From Sphingomonas oryzagri (GTDB lineage Bacteria > Pseudomonadota > Alphaproteobacteria > Sphingomonadales > Sphingomonadaceae): 64,000 nucleotides of DNA. This document shows, piece after piece, positions 8,302-15,941 of this stretch. Where the stretch lies: assembly GCF_029906645.1 (NCBI RefSeq), contig NZ_JARYGZ010000001.1, forward strand, positions 1,111,208 through 1,175,207, written 5' to 3'. The stretch's first letter is position 1. Each line of letters starts with the position of its first letter. Both the position numbers and the translations under genes were made by a program. Below the pieces are notes generated by a model, which saw only the letters and a program-made list of their open reading frames with translations, searched no databases and was not told where the DNA came from.

Positions 8302-8739
8302 ACCGGAAATCCCTAGGAGACGGATCGATGTACCCAAACCCCTTGCTGAAACAAAGTTACAGGTTCGCAATGCCACTGGGATTTGCGCTTGTCCCGCAAC
8401 AGCCCCTTTTGAAAGCGATCCCAGAATGGGGCATCTTGGCCGAGCTCAAAACCGGACGGACCGAAAATAGGAGACTCACGCAGGTTGGGGATCATCGAAA
8501 ATTGGCGCAGGGCAGCCCCGCTCCGCCGCATTCCGACGCGCTACCTTGCAGGAAACAGATAGCGAGCGCGCCGGGCGCGGGACTGCTCGATCATGATAAC
8601 GACCGCAGGCGACCCTGATATTTGTCGTTCCCGTCAACACTTGGAACGCCCAGTCGACGCGTGGGCGAACGACCGAAAGGAGATCGCGAGCGGCAAAGGG
8701 GGGCCGGAAGAGCCGCTTCGACCCCGATCAATAGAAGAA
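8302..8739. other. Intergenic region, nothing recognised
   Basis: The 438-bp stretch between two small minus-strand genes has no frame with convincing coding character, no hairpin with a T run and no repeat that I can see. It presumably holds the promoter for the gene ending at 8116. Confidence 0.3.
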
Positions 8740-8937
8740 TTAGCCGCAAGCTTCACGAGACGCCGTGCCAAGAGGCACTGCCGTCGGCCCCGCCGCGCTA
8801 TCGCGGCTGGCGCGCCGTTCATATTCCCGCGCCATCTCCTCATACGAGGCTCGCGCCGCAGGATCGCTTGAGCGCGACGCAGCTTCGCGAGACTCCTGCG
8901 CACGAAGAAGGTGATATTCGATATCGATCATGGACAT
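8740..8937 (-). CDS. Small helical hypothetical protein (65 aa)
   Basis: ATG 8937 follows a strong GGAGG site. The sequence begins MSMIDIEYHLLRAQ and has an Arg/Ala/Glu-rich helix with the pattern AARASYEEMAREYERRA. This layout is common in alphaproteobacterial small proteins that have no assigned function. A second in-frame ATG lies two codons on. Confidence 0.6.
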   Translation of the reverse strand: MSMIDIEYHLLRAQESREAASRSSDPAARASYEEMAREYERRASRDSAAGPTAVPLGTASREACG

Positions 8938-9131
8938 GCGAGTCCTCCGAAAAAAAGCGGGAGCTCTCATCTGTCTCTCGGTCACTGCCATGCTTGTTGC
9001 CGAAAGCAGCGGTAAGGCAGCAATAGCAGATCTCGGTTTAACGTCGCTGATTCATGTCAAGGCGCACACCGCAGGCAGCTCGAGCCGTGCTGCCAATGCG
9101 GCACGGGGGTAATCATTTTGCGGCGAATGTT

Positions 9132-9764
9132 TCAGGCGTTCGAGGGCGCGCCGATCGGAATGTCGTCGCTGCCGAGGAATTCGATCTGATAGTCGATCGG
9201 CCGGAAGCTCCCGCCATTGGATGCATAGGCCGAACACGCCGTCAGTCCGATCACTAGGTCCATCTCCGCTTGAAACGAGATGCGGTCGCCGGGCTTGCTG
9301 ACCGGCGGAAGGACCGATAATTTTCCGGTTTGAGCATCGACGGGCACGTTCATGAAGCAGTTGAACGCGACCGGAATACGATCGGGCGCGACGCCATAGG
9401 GCTCAAGCGCCTCCGCGAGATTGCCGAAGCATCCGCGATGCACCGGCTTGTCGGGATAGAAATGCAGAAAGGTGTCGACCGAGCACGGCGTCAGCAGAAA
9501 GTCGTGGCAGCCGACCGTGTCGTCAATGATCGTGAGCATCGGCCTCGAACGGTTCGAATAGAGCACGTGGCCGGTCGTGAGGGCGATCGTTTCGGCATAA
9601 TCCAGAGTCCGGCCCGACGAGATGACCTCGTTCACGTCCTCGCTGCTGAATGCCAGCAGGTCGGCAACCTGGCATCCCTCGGGATCGATGACGGTGAGGG
9701 TCGCGCCGGCTGGAACCTTGAAGGCGGTCCCGCTGCGCGGCGGTATCCGCTCGACGTCGCTCAT
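9132..9764 (-). CDS. DUF1989 (urea carboxylase-associated family) protein
   Basis: A 210-residue protein with family landmarks DPEGCQVADLLAF near the start, the YSNRSRPML strand and the CFMNVPVD block. DUF1989 proteins occur beside urea carboxylase or allophanate hydrolase genes and, in other genomes, beside YqcI/YcgG-type N-oxygenases, as here. Conserved Cys and His residues (VGCHDF, TPCSVDTFLHF) suggest a metal site; the reaction is not established. ATG 9764 overlaps the stop of the upstream GntA-like gene (ATGA), so the two are translated together. Confidence 0.85.
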   Translation of the reverse strand: MSDVERIPPRSGTAFKVPAGATLTVIDPEGCQVADLLAFSSEDVNEVISSGRTLDYAETIALTTGHVLYSNRSRPMLTIIDDTVGCHDFLLTPCSVDTFLHFYPDKPVHRGCFGNLAEALEPYGVAPDRIPVAFNCFMNVPVDAQTGKLSVLPPVSKPGDRISFQAEMDLVIGLTACSAYASNGGSFRPIDYQIEFLGSDDIPIGAPSNA

Positions 9765-10468
9765 GCATCGTCTCCCGAATAGCTGAACGGGCATCGCCAC
9801 TCGCTGCCGACCGCGCGGCCACTATATTGGCGGGCTTCGCTCGCCTCGCCATGGCGCGCGAGCATCGGATTGCGAGAGCCGGCCAGAGCCTCGTCCCTAG
9901 TCATGATCTTTTCGCGCATTCCCTCGTATTTGCCGATGTCCCGGAGTGTCTCGAACTGATCGTGCAGGTTGAATACCATGGTCGGACGGTCGAAGCGGCG
10001 CGCCGGCCGGCTCGCATGTGGGTGGAGGCCGACCACGAAGAAAGCCTCGCCGCCGAAGCTCAGTGAGAAGTGCGGGCTGGCCGGGTCCGCGCTGACACGG
10101 TCGTCGTAGGATTGTCCTCGCCAGACGTCCTTGTCGGAGATGGACTGGATGCGCTCCCACATGGCGCTCTCAAACGCAGCTTCGGTTAATTCGGCCGGCC
10201 CTTCGAAGATTATGGCGAGGCTGCGGAAGAGCCCGGGATTCTGCTGGTAGCTCTTTGCGAACAGCAGCAGTTCGTCGTGGATGCGAAGATCGTCCCACGC
10301 ACTCGTCAGATCACGACATCCAACGACCTCCAGCGTCCCTCGCGCAAGCGCGGACTTGGCGCCCACGCATGGGAAAGAGGGATCGGCGACATAGGATTTC
10401 AGCGCGCGTTCGAGGCCTTCCTGGCTCTTGGGGTGCCAGGGGAAGAGAGAAGATCGATGGGATGTCAT
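9761..10468 (-). CDS. YqcI/YcgG-family (GntA-like) haem-dependent N-oxygenase
   Basis: A 235-residue protein with the family hallmarks PWHPKSQEGLERAL near the N-terminus (minus the first few residues), FPCVGAKSAL, the FFVVGLHPHASRPARRF block and MVFNLHDQFETLR. Characterised members are haem enzymes that N-hydroxylate guanidine groups: GntA in guanitoxin synthesis and an Arg-hydroxylating relative in a phosphonate pathway. The substrate here is unknown. ATG 10468 was chosen over GTG 10507. It is coupled to the DUF1989 gene and divergent from a Crp/Fnr gene; a CTGAT-N4-ATCAG box lies about 57 bp upstream of the start. Confidence 0.8.
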   Translation of the reverse strand: MTSHRSSLFPWHPKSQEGLERALKSYVADPSFPCVGAKSALARGTLEVVGCRDLTSAWDDLRIHDELLLFAKSYQQNPGLFRSLAIIFEGPAELTEAAFESAMWERIQSISDKDVWRGQSYDDRVSADPASPHFSLSFGGEAFFVVGLHPHASRPARRFDRPTMVFNLHDQFETLRDIGKYEGMREKIMTRDEALAGSRNPMLARHGEASEARQYSGRAVGSEWRCPFSYSGDDA

Positions 10469-10518
10469 GGCCGGATAGACGTAAGCGAGCGGGCGAGAGT
10501 TCCGCACAAATCCCGATC

Positions 10519-10532
10519 CTGATTTCGATCAG
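10519..10532. promoter_or_regulatory. Crp/Fnr-type box CTGAT-TTCG-ATCAG
   Basis: A 14-bp interrupted palindrome with perfect half-sites CTGAT and ATCAG, the geometry of FNR/FixK boxes. It is 51-64 bp upstream of the GntA-like start codon and in the same spacer as the divergent Crp/Fnr gene. A second box with identical half-sites stands at 25616-25629. Confidence 0.5.
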
Positions 10533-10753
10533 CACGATTTCCGCACAGGCGCTACAGATGATCGAAGCGTCGTCCGCAGCTGAGCAGTAGGCCGACCCCC
10601 CAATCGTCTGCGGGAGTGGACTTTGCGACCGGATCTCGGAGCGCGTCGCAGCTTGTGCACGCACCTCCATAGCCCGCTATCATGGATCAGTGCGATCCGT
10701 CCGTGCGGGCTGTTAGAGCTTCGGGATAATGCAGCCTACAGGGACAAACGCTT

Positions 10754-11479
10754 TTGCTTCCTCCACATCGTCTCCGTGATTTCTCGCTGCTCTCCTCCTC
10801 CGATATAAGCGCGCTTCAGGCCCTCGGGGGGCCTACGATTATCTTGCCCCGCAGATCGATTATCCGGCCTCAGGGCACGACTGACCGATCCGCCTACTTC
10901 CTCGTGGACGGATGGCTCGCGTCCTCGATGCTGCTCGCCGACGGTGAACGGCAGATTCTCAAGCTTCACCTTCCCGGTGACATGCTCGGCAGCACCAGTA
11001 TGTGCGTTGAAGACGCCATCGACACGTTGATGGCGCTGACGCCGGTCACCGTCAGAAAGGTGCCTCTTGCGCCGCTAGGGCAACTCATCGTGACAAATCC
11101 CCGGATTGCGATGTTCCTGCTGTTGTCAGCGCAGAAGGAACGCGTCGCGCTTATGGACCTGCTCGCATCGAATTCCAGGACCAGCCCGATAGCTCGATTG
11201 GCTTTTCTTCTGCTGAACCTTCATCAACGATTGTCCATCGTCGGGCAGGCCGGGTCAGACGAATTAGAAATTGCGATCAATCAGGAGCAGCTCGGAGACA
11301 TCGTGGGATTGACCCCCGTGCATGTGAACCGCGTACTACGACAAATGACCAACGACGGTCTCATCGAGCGGCATAGGCGTCAAATTCGGATCATCGATTT
11401 CGAACGGCTTAGGGAGCTTTCCAAGATACCACTGCGCGACATGTCGATCGCTTCGAGCTGGCAGCATATCGTGGCATGA
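10754..11479 (+). CDS. Crp/Fnr-family transcriptional regulator
   Basis: A 241-residue protein: an N-terminal cyclic-nucleotide-binding-type beta roll (SAYFLVDGWLAS, ILKLHLPGDMLG), a dimerisation helix and a C-terminal winged helix with recognition segment GLTPVHVNRVLRQM. There is no Cys set for an FNR iron-sulfur cluster. TTG 10754 is the first start in the frame and is uncertain. It is divergent from the GntA-like/DUF1989 pair with the box at 10519-10532 between them, so it may control that pair. Confidence 0.85.
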   Translation: MLPPHRLRDFSLLSSSDISALQALGGPTIILPRRSIIRPQGTTDRSAYFLVDGWLASSMLLADGERQILKLHLPGDMLGSTSMCVEDAIDTLMALTPVTVRKVPLAPLGQLIVTNPRIAMFLLLSAQKERVALMDLLASNSRTSPIARLAFLLLNLHQRLSIVGQAGSDELEIAINQEQLGDIVGLTPVHVNRVLRQMTNDGLIERHRRQIRIIDFERLRELSKIPLRDMSIASSWQHIVA

Positions 11480-11521
11480 CTCGGTGCCAGAGCGAGATGC
11501 CTCAAAGTCGAAGGAGCGCTG

Positions 11522-11540
11522 CAAATTTTTCAAAAATTTG
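11522..11540. repeat. AT-rich 19-bp perfect palindrome
   Basis: CAAATTTTT-C-AAAAATTTG is a perfect 9-bp inverted repeat about one base, standing out in a GC-rich region just after the Crp/Fnr gene. It is too AT-rich and tight to be a good hairpin; a protein-binding site is more likely. Confidence 0.4.
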
Positions 11541-11699
11541 ATTGTGGATAGTGAACTGGGTGTCACGATACCCTTATTTTGAGCCGCTGGCGGAGTTCTT
11601 CGCCACCTGCCAAATGCCTCATCATGCGGCGGGTTCATTGGAACGAGCATGCCACTTCGCTTCCCGACGCGGCGTCCTCGTTCGTGTCGGAAAGTTACG

Positions 11700-11963
11700 A
11701 TGAAAGTCGGTCCCCGAGTTCACGGGCAGAATATGGTTCTTCGGGTAGCGCAAGCGATCCACGAAAATGATCCCAACGCATCAGCGCCTTGGAACAGTCT
11801 CGATACGGAACAGCTGGCAACGCGCCTACGACAGGCACAAGCTGCCTTGGCCGCCATGCGAGTACCTACAGATTCCATGTTGCTGGCTGCGATCCGATTG
11901 GATCGGAAATGCGCCATCGAGCATCAATGGCCGATGATGATCGATGCCGCCTTGGAAATATAG
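11700..11963 (+). CDS. Small hypothetical protein (87 aa)
   Basis: From ATG 11700 the sequence is MKVGPRVHGQNMVLRVAQAI, followed by a helical segment with an L-A-T-R-L-R-Q-A-Q pattern and a C-terminal IDAALEI. No signal peptide, membrane segment or known family is evident. The ribosome site is weak, so the gene is uncertain. Confidence 0.4.
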   Translation: MKVGPRVHGQNMVLRVAQAIHENDPNASAPWNSLDTEQLATRLRQAQAALAAMRVPTDSMLLAAIRLDRKCAIEHQWPMMIDAALEI

Positions 11964-12217
11964 CCTAAACTTTCCGAATATCCAAAACGCAATCATCGCC
12001 AATCGAGAGCTTCTTTCGGCATGAGCGAGAGCTGGCGGAAGGCATTCGGGGCGCACTTCAAGGGCGGGAACGACCGGAACCGGCCCAGAAAAGCCAAGCT
12101 GCTCGCGACCACTTATTGCCGTTCCGACGCCCGAGCCGCGTTCCCAGTTGCCGACCGGCAGCTAACCTCTGCGACCAACCATGTCGTCACGGCGCAAATC
12201 TGAGCGATACAGACCGT

Positions 12218-13162
12218 CTAATCAGTTCCACAACAGCGCAGGAGTTCGCCGCTGAGCGCATCGACCGTCCCGCAAGTCTCGAACAGGAGTGCCCGGGCCC
12301 AGCGATGGCCTTCGTCGCTATGGGTACGCCCATGCCAAACGGCGAGTTTGGTAAAACCCGGGATGGCGACTGGCGGCTCGAGAAGCGCCAATCCGTCGCC
12401 TGCGGCAGCGAGCCGACGTGGAGCGACCGAAATCAGATCGGTTTCGCGCAGCACCTCGGCCAGCGCGAGGAAGCTGTGAAATGAGAGCGCCACATGTCGT
12501 TCGCGTCCCAGATGGGCCAGAGCGTCGTCAGTTACGCCATGAAAGGATCCGCCGGAAAACGAGACGAGCGCGTGATCGAGCGTACAGAAGCGGTCGAGCG
12601 AGATACCGGCTGCACTCGCGTCGGGATGACCTGCACGCAGCGCGCAGACATAGCTCTCGTCGAACAGGCGCCGGGAGTGAAGGTCGAGCGGCGCGGACTC
12701 CGGCGTCATCAGTGCAAGATCGAGTTCACCCCGCTCGAACTGCTGCGCGACTCGATCATTGTCGACCGGCCGGGTCGCGACCCGGATACCGGGGGCGTAG
12801 CGGCGCAGCTTCGTGACGAACGGCACTACCACCGCCTGGAGCGCATAGTCCGTGGCCGCCAAGGTCAGCGTGAATGATGCCGTCGCCGGATCGAACGCCG
12901 CCGGCCGCAGCAGCGCCTCGACGTTGGCGAGGACCTGCTTAATGGGTTCGGCAAGCGCCAGCGCGCGCAGAGTCGGCTGCACGCCACGCTGTGAGCGCAC
13001 GAACAGGGTGTCGTCGAAACTCTCGCGCAACCGTACCAACATGCCGCTGACCGCAGGCTGGGTGACGCCGAGCCGCTCCGCCGCCTTGCTAACGTTACGC
13101 TCGTCGAGCAGCGCGTCGAGCGCGCGCAGCAGGTTGAGGTCAATCGTTCTGATATCACGCAC
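12218..13162 (-). CDS. LysR-family transcriptional regulator
   Basis: A 314-residue LysR protein. The N-terminal helix-turn-helix is plain: DLNLLRALDALLDERNVSKA, then AERLGVTQPAVSGMLVRLRE, followed by a substrate-binding-type regulatory domain. This subgroup (NodD/LeuO-like start RTIDLNLLRALD) often acts on a divergent gene. It is divergent from the SRPBCC/DJ-1/OYE cluster at 13262, and an 8-bp inverted repeat abuts its GTG start (13162), consistent with autoregulation and control of that cluster by a small aromatic or carbonyl ligand. Confidence 0.92.
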   Translation of the reverse strand: MRDIRTIDLNLLRALDALLDERNVSKAAERLGVTQPAVSGMLVRLRESFDDTLFVRSQRGVQPTLRALALAEPIKQVLANVEALLRPAAFDPATASFTLTLAATDYALQAVVVPFVTKLRRYAPGIRVATRPVDNDRVAQQFERGELDLALMTPESAPLDLHSRRLFDESYVCALRAGHPDASAAGISLDRFCTLDHALVSFSGGSFHGVTDDALAHLGRERHVALSFHSFLALAEVLRETDLISVAPRRLAAAGDGLALLEPPVAIPGFTKLAVWHGRTHSDEGHRWARALLFETCGTVDALSGELLRCCGTD

Positions 13163-13204
13163 GATGATACGCCTGATAGATGGGTCTTATTTGCCTTATC
13201 ATCG
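13162..13204. promoter_or_regulatory. Inverted repeat in the LysR/SRPBCC divergent promoter
   Basis: CGATGATA (13162-13169) and TATCATCG (13197-13204) are perfect 8-bp inverted repeats with a 27-bp spacer; a shorter pair, TGATA/TATCA, is nested inside. The position between divergent LysR and target genes fits a LysR binding region. Confidence 0.4.
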
Positions 13205-13261
13205 CACGAGGACCATCTGCGGGGAAGCGGCAACCGACCCATAGTACCGAGGGCAAGCGTC

Positions 13262-13783
13262 ATGATGAACGATGTCCATTGGCCCGACGACCATCTCCCC
13301 GGCTTCAGCGACAATTTTGCCTCCAACGAGGTGATCGCGGCGGAGCTGACCGCTGCCGATATCTGGCCGCTGCTAGCCGAGGCGCCGCGCTGGCCGGATT
13401 ATTACGCCAACAGCGCCAACATCCGCTTCCGCGATGGTGCCGGTCCTGAACTGGCCGAAGGCACGCGTTTCTATTTCGAGACCTTCGGCTTCCCGGTCGA
13501 GGCCGAGGTGGTGGAATATATCGCGCCCGCCGGCGATGCGCCGGGTCGCGTCGCCTGGCACGGCTGGGCTGGCGAAGGCGAAACCCGCCTCGACGTCCAC
13601 CACGCCTGGCTGGTCGAGAACCTGCCCGGCGGCCGTGTCCGTATCCTCACCCAGGAAACGCAGAATGGCGTGCCGGCGAAGGAACTGGCCACGACAAGGC
13701 CCAACCCGATGATTAACGGCCATCAGGACTGGCTCGACGGCCTCGTCGCGGCGGCCCGCAACGCGAAAGGCTCACCCCCATGA
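13262..13783 (+). CDS. SRPBCC-domain protein
   Basis: A 173-residue protein of the START/Bet v1-like superfamily: an N-terminal strand (FASNEVIAAELTAADIWPLL), a WPDYYANSANIRF hairpin and a long C-terminal helix. SRPBCC folds form a hydrophobic pocket for small ligands such as aromatic compounds or lipids. It has no active-site motif that fixes a reaction. Its stop overlaps the start of the DJ-1-like gene (ATGA), so the two are co-translated. Confidence 0.8.
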   Translation: MMNDVHWPDDHLPGFSDNFASNEVIAAELTAADIWPLLAEAPRWPDYYANSANIRFRDGAGPELAEGTRFYFETFGFPVEAEVVEYIAPAGDAPGRVAWHGWAGEGETRLDVHHAWLVENLPGGRVRILTQETQNGVPAKELATTRPNPMINGHQDWLDGLVAAARNAKGSPP

Positions 13784-14463
13784 AGATCCTCATCATCCTC
13801 AACTCTCACGACCGGATCGGCGACAGCGATCGCAGGACCGGCCTGTGGTTTGAAGAACTGACGACGCCCTATTACGCTTTTCTCGATGCCGGCGCGCAGG
13901 TGGACATCGCCTCGGTCGCGGGCGGCAAAGTGCCGATCGATCCGCATTCGATCGAGGAGGCGGACAAGAACCCCGCCAGCGTGACCCGTTTCCTCGCCGA
14001 TGCCGCCGCCATGGCGAAGATCGGATCCTCCCCCGCCATCGCGGACGTCAGCGTGGACGACGTTGATGCCGTGTTCCTGCCGGGCGGTCACGGCACGATG
14101 TGGGACATGCCGGAGAATGCCACGCTCGGCGCTTTGCTGTCCGATCCCTGGGCGAAGGGCAAGGTCGTCGCCGCCGTCTGCCATGGCCCGGCAGGCCTCG
14201 TTGGCGCCAAAGACGAGACCGGCAAGCCTCTCGTCGCCGGGCGCCCCGTGGCCGCCTTCACCAACGAGGAAGAGGAGATGGCCGGTTTGACCAAGCAGGT
14301 TCCCTTCCTACTCGAAACCCGCATGCGCGAACTCGGCGCGCACTATGAGAGCGGCGCGGCCTTCCGGCCTTTCGCGCGGCGCGCAGGCAAGCTGGTGACC
14401 GGCCAAAACCCGCAATCCTCCGAAGAGGTCGCCCGCCTCGTCCTCGAAGCCGCGCGCGGCTGA
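13780..14463 (+). CDS. DJ-1/PfpI-family protein (type 1 glutamine amidotransferase-like)
   Basis: A 227-residue class I amidotransferase-like protein. The nucleophile elbow AAVCHGPAGL holds the conserved Cys, and FLPGGHGTMWDM is the glycine-rich loop typical of the HchA/Hsp31-like subgroup. Relatives are glyoxalases or deglycases acting on methylglyoxal, or chaperones. It lies between an SRPBCC gene and a truncated Old Yellow Enzyme gene, which suggests an electrophile-detoxifying cluster under the LysR gene. Confidence 0.88.
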   Translation: MKILIILNSHDRIGDSDRRTGLWFEELTTPYYAFLDAGAQVDIASVAGGKVPIDPHSIEEADKNPASVTRFLADAAAMAKIGSSPAIADVSVDDVDAVFLPGGHGTMWDMPENATLGALLSDPWAKGKVVAAVCHGPAGLVGAKDETGKPLVAGRPVAAFTNEEEEMAGLTKQVPFLLETRMRELGAHYESGAAFRPFARRAGKLVTGQNPQSSEEVARLVLEAARG

Positions 14464-14489
14464 TCCCTTTCCCCGGCCAAGGAGCCTTC

Positions 14490-14966
14490 ATGTCCGCTTT
14501 GTTCGAACCGTTCACGCTAAAGGGCGTCACCCTGCGCAATCGCATCGCGGTGCCGCCGATGTGCCAGTACAGCGCCGTCGACGGCGTCACCAACCGCTGG
14601 CACTGGATCCACTATCCGTCGATCGCGCGCGGCGGCGCCGGCCTCGTCATCGTCGAGGCGACCGGCGTGTCGGCCGATGGCCGGATCACGCCGGGCTGTA
14701 CCGGCCTGTGGGATGACGGCCAGATCGAGGGCATGGCGCGGATAGCAGCCGAGATCAAAGCGGAAGGCTCCGTCCCCGGCATCCAGATCGGCCATGCCGG
14801 CCGCAAGGCGAGCGCCAATCTTCCGTGGGAAGGCGACGATCATATCCCCGCCGGCGATCCGCGCGGCTGGGAGACGATCTCGCCGTCCGCCATCGCATTC
14901 GGCGGTGGCCTGCCGCGATCGCCTCGTAGAGGTCACGCTGATGGCTCTCACGATCAGCGGCGATGA
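14490..14966 (+). pseudogene. Truncated Old Yellow Enzyme (NADH:flavin oxidoreductase), N-terminal 40%
   Basis: The first 146 or so residues are a YqjM-type ene-reductase: LFEPFTLKGVTLRNRIAVPP, then MCQY, the EATGVSADGRIT segment and QIGHAGRKAS with the substrate-binding His. Full-length proteins have about 350-370 residues. Homology stops at GGGLPR (codons ending 14918), after which an unrelated Arg-rich tail runs to the stop at 14966. The barrel's second half and the later FMN-binding elements are missing, so activity is not expected. See the adjoining MFS remnant. Confidence 0.85.
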
Positions 14967-15468
14967 CGGCGCCCGCCTCCCCGCGACCGCGTTCGGCCGC
15001 TATCAGAGCATCGCCACCCTCGCGAGCTGCTTCGGCAATCTGGCGCTCGCCGCCTGGGTCGCTCGCGCGCGCCGCACGGGGCCGATGCTATTGGCTTTGC
15101 TCACCTGCGGTGGCGCCTGCGCGGCGCTGACAACCACCACCTCGCCGCTAGGCTTCGCGGTCGCGCTGGCCCTCTACAACGGCAGCTGGTTCGTCACCTA
15201 TCCGTTGCTGCTCGGCATCGGTTATGCGGTCGAGCCATCGGGCCGGCTCGCGGTGCTATGCTCGGCGACGTGGCTGGCGATGACCTCGCTCGGCTCGCTG
15301 GTGACCGGAGCGATCGCGCAAGCGTTCAGCAGCTACGTTCCGGTTGGGCCGATGGGCCTCGTATTCTGTCTGGCCGCCCTTCTCACCATCTGGCCGTTGC
15401 TCCGCCGCCTCGATACCACGGTGACTGCACCGTCGATCAGGAATGCCCAGCCTTCGACAGCAGGTTGA
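14919..15468 (+). pseudogene. C-terminal half of an MFS transporter (5'-truncated)
   Basis: The frame holding ATG 14941 encodes about 175 residues with five or six hydrophobic helices (for example MLLALLTCGGACAALTT and GFAVALALYNGSWFVTYPLL), as in the second half of an MFS permease. Homologous-looking sequence begins at the point where the Old Yellow Enzyme gene loses homology (about 14919). The N-terminal six helices are absent. A single deletion joining the two genes explains both truncations. The 3' end overlaps the convergent SMR gene by 32 bp. Confidence 0.75.
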
Positions 15469-15769
15469 TGACGAGCGTACCCGCGATGATCAGCCCGATC
15501 GCGGCGAGCGCCGGCGCGTCCAGCCGCTGCTTGTAGACGACGAGGCCGATGATCGAGATCAGGACGATTCCGATGCCCGACCAGATCGCATACGCCACGC
15601 CCATCGGGATCGAGCGCAGCACGACCGACAGGCAGTAGAAGGACGCGACATAGCCCAGCACGACGATCGCTGTCGGAAGCGGCTTGGTGAAGCCATCCGC
15701 CGCTTTCAATGCCGAGGTTGCGATGATCTCGCACCCGATTGCGCCGGCCAAATATATCCAAGCGAGCAT
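15437..15769 (-). CDS. SMR-family multidrug efflux protein (EmrE/QacE type)
   Basis: A 110-residue, four-helix protein. Glu-14 in the GAIGCEIIATSALK helix is the essential proton/substrate residue of small multidrug resistance proteins, and the loop segment GVAYAIWSGIG is the family's dimer signature. It exports quaternary ammonium and other lipophilic cations in exchange for protons. It is complete, stands alone and is convergent with the MFS remnant. Confidence 0.93.
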   Translation of the reverse strand: MLAWIYLAGAIGCEIIATSALKAADGFTKPLPTAIVVLGYVASFYCLSVVLRSIPMGVAYAIWSGIGIVLISIIGLVVYKQRLDAPALAAIGLIIAGTLVINLLSKAGHS

Positions 15770-15941
15770 ATTGTTCCCCCGGGCGCGACGCGATGGCGCT
15801 ACCTGTCTCGACCGTGCGTGTCAAAGCGCTGATGGACAACATAGATAGGCAACCTTGAAGCAGACTGTCTGCAGCTAGGCAGAAGTTCCAAGCATGGGAT
15901 CGACTGAGATTGGGCGCTGACCCGTCCAGCCGGTCGCATTT

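Noticed and set aside
12021-12203. 60-codon plus-strand frame starting MSESWRKAFGAHFK
   Set aside because: No ribosome site, basic composition and a tail overlapping nothing known; not enough to call a gene.
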